DNA from: CAIWHR01 sp963843595
GTDB taxonomy: Bacteria; Pseudomonadota; Gammaproteobacteria; Burkholderiales; Casimicrobiaceae
Direction: 5' to 3'
NCBI GenBank assembly: GCA_963843595.1
Contig: CAWJLG010000012.1
Coordinates: 1 to 64,000, forward strand
Length of the DNA stretch: 64,000 nt
Shown here: in pieces, positions 7,463 to 15,094 of the stretch
How the letters are laid out: each line of letters begins with the position of its first letter
Position numbering within the stretch: position 1 is the first letter of the stretch
Program-made: the position numbers and the translations under genes
Notes under the pieces: generated by a model
Told to the model about the DNA's origin: nothing
What the model saw: the letters and a program-made list of their open reading frames with translations, nothing else
The model's database searches: none

Positions 7463-8227
7463 TCAGCGTCCTCCCCCTCCGCCGCCGCCACCACCACCAC
7501 CACCGCCACCACCGCCACCACCGCCGCCGCCACCACCGCTGCGAACCCGCTCGCGCAGGAGGCTGCGCTCCATCGCCCGCAGCGCCTCGAGTTTCTGCAC
7601 TGCGGCGTCGGCCTTCTGTTGTTCGTCGCGCACCGCGCGCAAACGCTCGGCGACCTGCGCCTGGAGCACCGACCCGAGCTGCTTGACGGCCGGCGAACCG
7701 GGACCGCTTTTCGCGACGTTGTCGAGCAGCTGCAGCGCGCGTTGGTCATCCTGGACCGTATGCGACTGGGTGAAAAGCATCGCCAGCCGGATCCGGTTCG
7801 CATCGGTGCGTTGTCGCGTCAGCGTCTGATTGGCGGTCGTGATCTCGCGCTTCACGTCGTCGCCGTTCATGGCGCTGAAACGCTGCAGGTCGGCCAGCAG
7901 CGCCACCACCTCGACCACCTCCGGGGGCAACTCGGGCACCGGCGCCTCCGGCGCGGGCGCGGGCAACGGAACCGGCGCCGCCACCTCCACGGGCTCGGGG
8001 GGCGCAGGCGCAGTGTCGGGCGTCGCCGGCACGGGCTCGCTCGGTGCGAGCGGCGGCTCGACCGGCTCGATCGGCGGATACTCGATCATGCGGGCCGGCG
8101 GTTCGTACGGTGGCGGCACCTCCTCGTACTCGTCCGTCGGCGCCGCCGGCGGCGGCGCCGCACAAGCCACCATGAAGAGTGCCGCGACGAACGGGATCCA
8201 CCGACCCCACGCACCGCGCGACATCAT
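7463..8227 (-). CDS. Lipoprotein of the glr operon (QseG/YfhG-like position) with polyglycine tail
   Basis: 254 residues. The start ATG overlaps the glrK stop (ATGA), which indicates translational coupling. A signal peptide ends in the lipobox FMVAC with Cys22 as the lipidated residue. A long proline/alanine/glutamate linker (about residues 23-110) is followed by a helical region with a heptad-like end (ADAAVQKLEALRAMERSLL). The last residues are 23 consecutive glycines and a final arginine. The gene between glrK and glrR in enterobacteria (qseG/yfhG) is also an outer-membrane lipoprotein needed for kinase signalling; sequence similarity is too weak to name it firmly, so this rests on position and architecture. 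Confidence 0.8.
   Translation of the reverse strand: MMSRGAWGRWIPFVAALFMVACAAPPPAAPTDEYEEVPPPYEPPARMIEYPPIEPVEPPLAPSEPVPATPDTAPAPPEPVEVAAPVPLPAPAPEAPVPELPPEVVEVVALLADLQRFSAMNGDDVKREITTANQTLTRQRTDANRIRLAMLFTQSHTVQDDQRALQLLDNVAKSGPGSPAVKQLGSVLQAQVAERLRAVRDEQQKADAAVQKLEALRAMERSLLRERVRSGGGGGGGGGGGGGGGGGGGGGGGR
7469..7537 (-). repeat. Trinucleotide tract encoding 23 glycines
   Basis: 69 bases of GGN codons (mainly GGT and GGC in the coding sense, with a few GGA/GGG) at the 3' end of the lipoprotein gene, two codons before the stop. Repeats of this type can change length by slippage in steps of one glycine without frame loss. Confidence 0.9.
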
Positions 8228-9717
8228 CCGCGCTCCGCGATCGTGACGGACCCTGACCGGTGCGGTGACGCCTTCGCCGCCGTCTCGACGGCGCCCATCG
8301 TCGGCAACCACAGCCGGAATTGCGCGCCGCGGCGGCCGTCGGCACGGTCCCGCACTTCGATGCGCCCCCCGTGTGCGATCACGTATTCACGCGCAATCGC
8401 GAGTCCGAGTCCGGACCCCTTGACCCTGCCCTCGATCGGCGCCTTCCCCTGATAGAAGGAATCGAAGATGCGTTCACGCTCGGCGGGAACGACGCCATCG
8501 CCCTCGTCGATGACGTCCAGCACGGCGAACCCCTGGTCCACTGCGAGCTCGAGCGCAATGACACCGGAGCGGGGCGAATACTTGATGGCATTGGACACCA
8601 GGTTGTCGACGATCGTCCGGATCTTGTCGGCATCACCCAGCACCTCCGCCGGCGCGAGCTTCGTCTCGAACGTGATCATCCGCGCGAACGCCGCGAGCTT
8701 GTGTTCCTTCAGGACGCGGCCGATCAGTTCCGGAAGGAGAACCGGGCCGACCGCCTGGGGCTCCATCGCGCGCGTCTGGTGATAGGTGAGGAGGTTCTCG
8801 ATCAGCTTCTGCAGCGACAGCGTATTCTCGCGGACGATCCGCACGATCTCGCGCTGCTCCGGCGACAGCGGTCCGCCCACGTTGTCGCGGAGCAGTTCGG
8901 CGCCCTCGCGCACCGCCGTCAGCGGCGTCTTGAGCTCGTGCGAAACGTGGCGCAGGAACCGGTTCTGCTGTTCCTCGAGCTCGGAGAGCCGCGAGCGCAG
9001 CCATTCGAGGCGTTGGCCGAGATAGCGCAGGTCCTGCGGTCCGTTGACCTCGATGGCGTGGGTGAAGTCGGCGGTCCCCATCTGGCGGATCGCCTGATCG
9101 AGCTGCCGGATCGGGCGCGCGATCAGCACCGCGAATATGACCGCCAGCACGACCGCGATGCCGGCGGTCGCCAGCGCGACGTACAGCCACTTCTGGCGCC
9201 CTTCCGCGGCGGTGTCCCGCAGCCGCTCGATCGCGCGCTCGGTAAGCTGGTTCGACGCCGCGATCGTCGACTGCGCGGCATCGGTCAGGCGTGCATAGCC
9301 TTCCGCGAGCTGCGCCTGCGCTTCCGGCGAACGTTGCGGCACGACCAGCGCCTTGTTGAGCGACGCCTCGTTGTCGACGAGTGCCGCGAGCGCATCCAGC
9401 CGGTCGCGCGCGAGCGGCAGTTGCGACAGCTGGGCGGCCGTCTGCCGAAACTCCACGCGGACACGGGCGTAATCGTCGATCAGCGCCGGGTCTTCGAGAA
9501 TCAGATACTGGCGCACGACGCGCTCGAGCGTCCCCGCATGCTCGAACAGCTGGCGGCTCGCGCGTCCGGCTTGCGCCGCCTGCTGCACCGCTTCCTGGCC
9601 CTGGGTCTGCAGTCGATCGAGAGAGAAGATGAGTTCCGCGAGCGCATAGACGAGCGGAAGGCTTACCAGCAGGAAGCCCAGCAGGATGAACTTGAGGAAC
9701 GACCGGGGGTAGTACAC
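8224..9717 (-). CDS. glrK: Sensor histidine kinase GlrK (QseE)
   Basis: 497 residues, GTG start. Two membrane helices (about 8-30 and 178-200) enclose a helical periplasmic domain of about 145 residues. A HAMP linker follows, then the HisKA dimerisation helix with the phosphoacceptor His260 (HVSHELKTPLTAVREG) and an HATPase domain with N, G1 (DVIDEGDGV) and G2 (GSGLGLAI) boxes. Inner-membrane kinase for GlrR. The gene is divergent from folA, with only 59 bases between the two starts, so promoters must overlap there. The lipoprotein and glrR follow in one operon. Confidence 0.93.
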   Translation of the reverse strand: MYYPRSFLKFILLGFLLVSLPLVYALAELIFSLDRLQTQGQEAVQQAAQAGRASRQLFEHAGTLERVVRQYLILEDPALIDDYARVRVEFRQTAAQLSQLPLARDRLDALAALVDNEASLNKALVVPQRSPEAQAQLAEGYARLTDAAQSTIAASNQLTERAIERLRDTAAEGRQKWLYVALATAGIAVVLAVIFAVLIARPIRQLDQAIRQMGTADFTHAIEVNGPQDLRYLGQRLEWLRSRLSELEEQQNRFLRHVSHELKTPLTAVREGAELLRDNVGGPLSPEQREIVRIVRENTLSLQKLIENLLTYHQTRAMEPQAVGPVLLPELIGRVLKEHKLAAFARMITFETKLAPAEVLGDADKIRTIVDNLVSNAIKYSPRSGVIALELAVDQGFAVLDVIDEGDGVVPAERERIFDSFYQGKAPIEGRVKGSGLGLAIAREYVIAHGGRIEVRDRADGRRGAQFRLWLPTMGAVETAAKASPHRSGSVTIAERG

Positions 9718-9734
9718 GCGCGAGCCCTGACCGC

Positions 9735-9740
9735 TATAAT
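9735..9740 (+). promoter_or_regulatory. Perfect -10 box (TATAAT) for folA
   Basis: TATAAT ends 36 bases before the folA ATG, inside the 59-base gap to the divergent glrK. A -35 hexamer is poor, and its expected position falls in the first codons of glrK. Confidence 0.55.
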
Positions 9741-9776
9741 CCGCGCCGACTCATCGGAGGATCAACGGCGCGACGC

Positions 9777-10316
9777 ATGGAGCCATCGCACGATACACCA
9801 CGCATCGGCGCCACGCCAAGCGCAGCGCCGCTCGCAATCATTGCCGCGATCGCGGCCAACGGCGTCATCGGGAACGGCAATCGCCTGCCCTGGCGTCTGC
9901 CGGAGGATCTGCAACGGTTTCGCGCGCTGACGACCGGGCATGCGGTCATCATGGGACGCCGCACCTGGGAGTCCATCGGCCGGCCGCTCCCGGGTCGCCA
10001 GAACATCGTCGTCAGCGGACAGCGTGGCGAGCCGACGCCGGACGTGGAGACCGTCACGTCGCTCGACGAAGCGCTGGCGCGCGTGCGCATGCCTCCCCCT
10101 GTCTACTGCATTGGGGGAGGGGAGCTCTATCGCGCCGCGCTGCCGCGCGCGTCGCTGTTGTACCTGACCGAGATCGCACGCGAGTTCCCTGGCGACGCCT
10201 ATTTTCCTCCGTTCGACCGAAGTCTGTGGCGAGAGACCGCCCGTGAAGAACGGACGCATGCGGCACCCGACGGATTCGACTACGCCTTCGTCACCTACGA
10301 GCGGATCGCGCGCTGA
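9777..10316 (+). CDS. folA: Dihydrofolate reductase
   Basis: 179 residues, slightly longer than the usual 160-170 because of about 15 extra residues before the first strand. It reduces dihydrofolate to tetrahydrofolate with NADPH. The N-terminal core IIAAIAANGVIGNGNRLPW, the folate-binding LPEDLQRF, the NADPH-binding GRRTWESIGRPLPGR and IGGGELYRAAL, and the C-terminal FDYAFVTYER are all present. Dihydrofolate is a product of thymidylate synthase, encoded at 4655-5449. An internal start nearer the first strand is possible. Confidence 0.95.
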   Translation: MEPSHDTPRIGATPSAAPLAIIAAIAANGVIGNGNRLPWRLPEDLQRFRALTTGHAVIMGRRTWESIGRPLPGRQNIVVSGQRGEPTPDVETVTSLDEALARVRMPPPVYCIGGGELYRAALPRASLLYLTEIAREFPGDAYFPPFDRSLWRETAREERTHAAPDGFDYAFVTYERIAR

Positions 10317-10361
10317 ACACGGCCGCTCGCCGCCCTTGCCAACGCCAACGGAGCCCAACAC

Positions 10362-10934
10362 ATGTCAGAAGGTCATTTCCACGTCCACGGCCCGCACGAT
10401 CACGCGGTCGAGCACGAGGCGCATTCGGGCGATCCCTTCGCCGGTCGCATCGCGGTTGCCACCGCCATCTTCGCCACGGTCGGTGCGTTGTTCGGCTACA
10501 TGGGCGGCGCGACGCAAAACGACGCCTTGCTGTTCAAGAACGAAGCGACGATCCGCAAGACCGAGGCCTCCGACCAATGGAACTTCTACCAGGCGAAGAG
10601 CAGCAAGCAGAACCTTGCCGAACTCGGCGCCACGCTGACCACCGGCGAGCAGCAGGCGAAGTACCTGAAGGAAGCCGAGCGCTACGGCAAGGAGAAGACC
10701 GAGATCATGGTCGCGGCGAAGGCGCTGGAGCAGAAGTCCGCCGACGCGGAGAAGATGAGCGAAGCGTCGATGCACGTTCACCATCGCTGGGCGCAGGCGA
10801 TGACGCTGCTCCAGATCGCGATCGCAATGGCCGCGATCACGATCCTCACCCGCAACCGCGCATTGAACGTCGCCGCCTATGGCGTGGCGGCGGGCGGAGC
10901 GGCCGTCGGCGCGCTGGCACTGCTTCACATCTGA
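10362..10934 (+). CDS. DUF4337 family membrane protein
   Basis: 190 residues with a good ATG 45 bases after folA. The N-terminus is histidine-rich (GHFHVHGPHDHAVEHEAH), then a hydrophobic segment (about 30-48), a long charged helical region of about 90 residues rich in Lys, Glu and Ala, and two hydrophobic segments at the C-terminus (TLLQIAIAMAAITIL and VAAGGAAVGALALL). This layout fits DUF4337, a family of unknown function. The histidine run could bind metal, which is only a guess. Convergent with the sulfatase-like gene (20-base gap). Confidence 0.85.
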   Translation: MSEGHFHVHGPHDHAVEHEAHSGDPFAGRIAVATAIFATVGALFGYMGGATQNDALLFKNEATIRKTEASDQWNFYQAKSSKQNLAELGATLTTGEQQAKYLKEAERYGKEKTEIMVAAKALEQKSADAEKMSEASMHVHHRWAQAMTLLQIAIAMAAITILTRNRALNVAAYGVAAGGAAVGALALLHI

Positions 10935-10954
10935 CGACAGCTCGCACCTGCGCG

Positions 10955-12520
10955 TTACCAGATGCCGATGTGGATGCCGCGTTTGCGGTGCACGTCGGTG
11001 CGGGCGTCGACGAACGCGTCGCCGACGGTCGTGCGCCGGCGACGCGTCGCCAGCCAGTCGAACAGGCGCTCGCGCAGTGCCTGGCGCTCGACGTGGCAGC
11101 GCGGATCGGCACCGAGGTCGACGAACTCGTTCGGATCGGCCGCGAGGTCGAACAACTGGGGGCGGAAGCCTTCCCAGTGCACGTATTTCCAGGTGGCGGT
11201 GCGGACCATGAACGCCCGGCATTCGCCGACGCCGCGCCCGAGCGTGCGCCGCGCACGCCGGAAGCCGTAGTCCAGCTCGCTGAACGCGGCATCGCGCCAG
11301 GACCCGGCATCGCCGCCGCGGACCGACGCCAGCAGCGAGCGGCCCTCGATCCGGTGCGATGCGGCCGGCAACCCGAGAGCGTCGAGGATCGTCGGCACGA
11401 CATCGATGCCTTCCACGATGCGCGGGTCCACGGTGCCGCGCGTGGCATCGGCGCGCGAATCCGGATCGACGACGATGAAGGGGACCCGCACCACTTCGTC
11501 GTAGAAGAGCTCCTTTTCCCCGAGCCCGCGGTCGCCGAGGAAGTCGCCGTGATCGGAGACGAAGACGATGAGCGTGTCGCGCAGGCGCCCTTGGGCCTCG
11601 AGCGCGTCGAGGATGCGGCCCACGTGACGGTCGACCTGCGCCACGAGTCCCATGTACGCCGGACGGACATGGCGGGCGACGTCCTCGCGACCGAAGCTCA
11701 GGCACTCGTCGTGCCCCCGGTACGCGCGCACGACCGGGTGTTCGTCCGCCGTCCCGTCCTGCGGGCCGCGGAGAATCGCGCCGATCGGCTTGCCGCGGAA
11801 CTTGCGGTGGAAGGGTGCAGGCGCGACATAGGGCCAGTGCGGCTTGACGTACGAAAGATGCAGCACCCAGGGTGCTTCGCCGCGCGCGCGGATCCAGTCC
11901 AGCGCGAGGTCGGTCATGTACGCGGTCTCGGAATGCTCTTCCTTCACGCGCGCCGGCAGGTGGACGTTGCGCATGTTCCAGCCCGACGCGACGCGCCCGC
12001 CGTCCTCCACCGCGATGACGTATTCGCTCCACGGATCGGCGCCGTCGTAGCCTCGCGCACGCAGCCAGTCCGCATAACCCGATTCCGGACCCGGCGGCGT
12101 ATGCCCGTCGTAGCGGTCGACGACGACGAAGCCACCCTCGCGCAGCAAGGCGCCGCGCTCGCTTTCAATCTCGATGCCGAACCGCGCCAGCGCCTCGCTG
12201 TCGGGCAGCACGTGAGTCTTGCCGCAGAGTGCGGCGCTGCGTCCGCCGGCACGCAGGTGATCGCCCAGCGTCCACTCGGACGCCGACAGCGGGACGAGGT
12301 TCCAGGTCGCGCCGTGCGACGCCACGTAGCGCCCGGTGTAATACGACATCCGCGACGGGCCGCACACGCCGGACTGGACGTACGCATGGCTGTACCGCAC
12401 GCCCCGCCCCGCAAGGCGGTCGATGTTGGGAGTCGCGACCGGGGAGTCGCCGAAACACGAGACGAAGTCGCGCCGCAACTGGTCGCACATCACGAACAAC
12501 ACGTTGCGGACGGAGCTCAT
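10955..12520 (-). CDS. Sulfatase / phosphonate monoester hydrolase family enzyme
   Basis: 521 residues of the alkaline-phosphatase superfamily. Near the N-terminus LFVMCDQLRRD supplies metal-binding Asp13, and CGPSR at 53-57 matches the formylglycine motif CxPxR, so Cys53 should be converted to the catalytic aldehyde hydrate by a maturation enzyme. A second metal site is in VSDHGDFLGDRG (about residue 310-320). No signal peptide is visible, so it is probably cytoplasmic, which favours a phosphodiesterase/phosphonate monoester hydrolase over a secreted sulfatase; the substrate cannot be read from the sequence. The frame continues upstream to 12838 across the antisense of tRNA-Leu; the ATG at 12520 is where family similarity begins. 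Confidence 0.88.
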   Translation of the reverse strand: MSSVRNVLFVMCDQLRRDFVSCFGDSPVATPNIDRLAGRGVRYSHAYVQSGVCGPSRMSYYTGRYVASHGATWNLVPLSASEWTLGDHLRAGGRSAALCGKTHVLPDSEALARFGIEIESERGALLREGGFVVVDRYDGHTPPGPESGYADWLRARGYDGADPWSEYVIAVEDGGRVASGWNMRNVHLPARVKEEHSETAYMTDLALDWIRARGEAPWVLHLSYVKPHWPYVAPAPFHRKFRGKPIGAILRGPQDGTADEHPVVRAYRGHDECLSFGREDVARHVRPAYMGLVAQVDRHVGRILDALEAQGRLRDTLIVFVSDHGDFLGDRGLGEKELFYDEVVRVPFIVVDPDSRADATRGTVDPRIVEGIDVVPTILDALGLPAASHRIEGRSLLASVRGGDAGSWRDAAFSELDYGFRRARRTLGRGVGECRAFMVRTATWKYVHWEGFRPQLFDLAADPNEFVDLGADPRCHVERQALRERLFDWLATRRRRTTVGDAFVDARTDVHRKRGIHIGIW

Positions 12521-12668
12521 CGTCTTGGGGAGCCGCGGGCCAGCCGCGAGGCACAGCGAAGGGACGTCGCGCCAGTCCGACGCGTTGTGCGGACCAGCGC
12601 CTTTCCGCGATAATGCCGGCTTTGCCGCCGCCGGGCAACGCGTCGCGAGGCGCCTGCCCCGCACCATC

Positions 12669-12752
12669 GCCGGGATGGCGGAACTGGTATACGCAGCAGA
12701 CTCAAAATCTGCCGGCCGCAAGGCCATGCGGGTTCGATTCCCGCTCCCGGCA
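12669..12752 (+). tRNA. tRNA-Leu (anticodon CAA)
   Basis: Acceptor GCCGGGA (12669-12675) pairs with TCCCGGC (12745-12751), discriminator A at 12752. The anticodon stem GCAGA/TCTGC encloses CTCAAAA, so the anticodon is CAA (reads UUG). There is a long variable arm and a standard T-arm GCGGGTTCGATTCCCGC. CCA is not encoded directly after the discriminator. GATAAT at 12610-12615 could be its -10 box. The last 15 bases of the gene recur at 15042-15056. Confidence 0.95.
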
Positions 12753-12753
12753 C
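12739..12753 (+). repeat. Left copy of 15-bp tRNA-3'-end direct repeat (putative att-like site)
   Basis: TCCCGCTCCCGGCAC, covering the 3' half of the T-stem, the acceptor strand and the discriminator of tRNA-Leu. An exact direct copy lies 2.3 kb downstream at 15042-15056. Confidence 0.6.
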
Positions 12754-12787
12754 TCCAGCCTGACAATTCCCGCAGAGGACGGATCGC

Positions 12788-12814
12788 AAAAAGAAAACCC
12801 CGCCGAAGCGGGGC
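12788..12814 (-). terminator. Intrinsic terminator for the PEP-CTERM gene
   Basis: Leftward: GCCCCGC (with an outer A), TTCG loop, GCGGGG, then TTTTCTTTTT. It lies 21 bases after the stop of the PEP-CTERM gene at 12835. It also separates that gene from the oppositely directed tRNA. Confidence 0.85.
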
Positions 12815-12834
12815 TGTCGTGGAAGCGATGCGGG

Positions 12835-14228
12835 TCATTGCTTGCGCCGACGCGACGTCGCGAGACCGGCGAGGCCCAAGCCGAGGAGCGCGAGTGTGGC
12901 TGGTTCGGGCACGTTGATCGTCAGCGGCGTCATGGTGCCAGTGAAATTGCCGGCGCCCTCAAACGTCAGCGCAGTGACAAAGGCAGTCGTGTTATTTGGA
13001 TCGAGCCCCAGAGCCGGATCGATGCCGAGCACCTCGAACTTACTTACTCCACCCTGCGCAAAATTGAAGACCGTGTTCGCGGCAAGCAACGTATCAAAGA
13101 TGAACGAGGATGTCGTCGAGTCCCATAAATACAATTCGTATGGGTTCGGATTTCCTATATCTGGAAGCATTACGCTCGCAAAATTTGGATCGCCTGCACC
13201 GATCTCATAGTCGTAGCCTGTCGCCACCTCCGGATCAATGTAATAGGTAAGGCCAGGGACCACGGTTAAATTGAACCCGTATGTCACCTGCCCCCCTTGC
13301 ACAGTTGTTGTAGGCAGGTTGATTGCCGGGTATCCCACAGGAAGTATTTGGAAGTTTGAGTAGACCTTGGATATCGCGCTTACATTGTTGTTGCTCAAGT
13401 TGGTCGAAGCGCCGTCCCTTGTCTGAAGGATGCTGATCTCAATCGTATATTGGGTATTCGGGGCAAGCGCAACGCCATGTGTGAAATCAGCGCTGGTTAC
13501 CGTATATGAGGTAGTGCCAGGGCCAAGGTTTCTCGACGTGACCTGACCGGTATTGACCACTCCACCGGTGGCGTTAAACGTTTGAAGGTTGTTTTGGTAT
13601 ATGTTGATGCGATACCCGTTGACCGTAAGTCCCGGCGGGGGAGTCCAACTGAACGTCGGCGTTGCACCGGTTCCAGATAACGTGACGCTATTGACGAAGG
13701 GGATTTCGCCGGCACCCGCCAGGGACAGCGAGGTCGGAACACTGGTCGGGGTCGTGCCTGCATTACTGAATGTAATGGTCCAGGGGTTGGTTAGGTTAGC
13801 CGGGTTGTTGTTTCCCGTAGCAGTACAAGCCGAAGTCAGCCCGGGTTGGCCACAAAGCAGTATGTTTCCTGAGAAGAAATTGGGCGTTGCAGGGCTGGTA
13901 ATGAAGCCGATTGTGCGGTTAATGGTGGCGCGCCGGTGGCAACATTGGTCGTGGTTGCGGTACCGGTAGTGCCTGCCGATGCCGTTAGGCGTTACGGAGG
14001 TCGCGCCGTACCTTACGACCTGGCCGGTCTGGAAATGGAGGTTGTTGGGACAACGTTGTAGTACTGGAGGAACGGATCGCTCACGATCAGAGGCACGGCG
14101 TGCGCCAGCGGTGAACCGAGAATTCCGCAAGCCATAACCGCGGCGAACGCAATCACGATCGACGCCAAGCTGGCCGCCCTGCGCGGCACTCTTGCCCGAA
14201 AACCCTGCTGGCACATTTCGCACTGCAT
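12835..14228 (-). CDS. PEP-CTERM sorted exported protein, frame-disrupted near its N-terminus
   Basis: The C-terminus is a clear exosortase signal: VPEP (VPEPATLALLGLGLAG) followed by a hydrophobic helix and SRRRKQ. The body is Thr/Asn/Gly-rich with beta-sandwich-like repeats; one part (about 13500-13760) resembles a fibronectin-III-like domain. The signal peptide (start ATG 14228, IVIAFAAVMACGILGSPLAHA) is in a different frame from the body. Between about 14050 and 13920 the reading frame must change at least three times, and the signal-peptide frame runs into stops, so as sequenced the product is truncated. Both ends being intact argues for recent damage or sequence error. GC content is visibly lower than in the neighbours. 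Function beyond export and surface sorting is unknown. Confidence 0.75.
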
Positions 14229-15094
14229 GGCGATCCTCCCCGAGAGAACGCTGCTCGCTGCTGAAATGCAACGACTGGCCTACGTATGCAATTTGTAGAC
14301 CGCAACGCAACCCTTTAGGAAAAACAGGCACTTAGTTCTCGGGAGCGAGTGGCGGTGTAAAGTTATCCGACACATTGGAACGGTGCAATCCCGCGGGCGA
14401 TCCGTATGCATTGCTGGCCGATAGCGTCAAGGGGGCCCGCACACGTTTCAAGCCCTGCCCACAAATGCGGCATCGATTAACACCTAAGCGCCGCATGCGT
14501 GTGGCTCACTTGCGTCGTCCGTCGATCGCCCTGCCGGCGCGTATCGCCTGACGTCACGAATTAAGGCCCACACTGGGGCGGCCTTCCCCTGACTCGCGGC
14601 ATCACTGAGATAAGCTTGCGGCGCCCGAGGGGTGACCCAGTAAGGGCAACGCTGAGCGTTGCGAACGAAGCGGGCCAAGGAACGAATGCCGTATCGAACC
14701 GAGCAGCGAGCTAGTGTGATGCGCGCGTCGAATTTTGCCCATTAGCCCGCGCGCCTCGAACCCGAATGTGAAGTAGATGCGCAACCCGACGGTCGACGAA
14801 ATGGCCCGGCTCGAGGCGGCACTGGCCACCCTCGCAGTCGCGGCCAGCGTTCCCCCGCTGACCCAGTGGGTCCAGGTGCGCGATACCATCCACCCGGCAG
14901 TGAGTCGGGGCGCACCCTTGCCCTTTGGTAGACTGTCGGCCGCGATGGGGGCGCAGCCCGTCGGGGGCGTTGGCAGCGAGAACGGGGCATGGTTCGGGGC
15001 ACCGACCTCAAGTAACCCGCCACTCCCCAAGCAAGTGCGGATCCCGCTCCCGGCACCATCCACCCCAGGCTCGCGAGCCGCGGAGGATTGAAGC
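14229..15094. other. 866-bp stretch without a credible gene
   Basis: Lies between the divergent starts of the PEP-CTERM gene and the cyclase-ATPase gene. It contains an odd-centred palindrome GCAACGCT-G-AGCGTTGC at about 14647-14663, the second copy of the tRNA-Leu 3' end (15042-15056) and a good ribosome-binding site for the next gene (GGAGGA, 15082-15087). Short frames on both strands (for example plus 14777-15091) have no recognisable similarity or codon bias. It may be a remnant of an integrated element. Confidence 0.5.
15042..15056 (+). repeat. Right copy of 15-bp tRNA-3'-end direct repeat
   Basis: Exact copy of 12739-12753. Here it continues into CA, so that it ends TCCCGGCACCA, the normal 3' end of a tRNA-Leu gene with encoded CCA. 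No other part of a tRNA is recognisable upstream of it. Confidence 0.6.

Noticed and set aside
7469..7537. CRISPR or tandem-repeat array
   Set aside because: It is a trinucleotide tract encoding glycine inside a gene, without spacers.
8320..9930. 536-codon plus-strand frame over glrK
   Set aside because: Antisense shadow of glrK, which has all kinase motifs.
12521..12838. N-terminal extension of the sulfatase-like frame
   Set aside because: It is the antisense translation of tRNA-Leu; similarity begins only at the ATG at 12520.
14777..15091. 104-codon plus-strand frame before the cyclase-ATPase gene
   Set aside because: No similarity, and its end runs through the duplicated tRNA 3' end; treated as noncoding.
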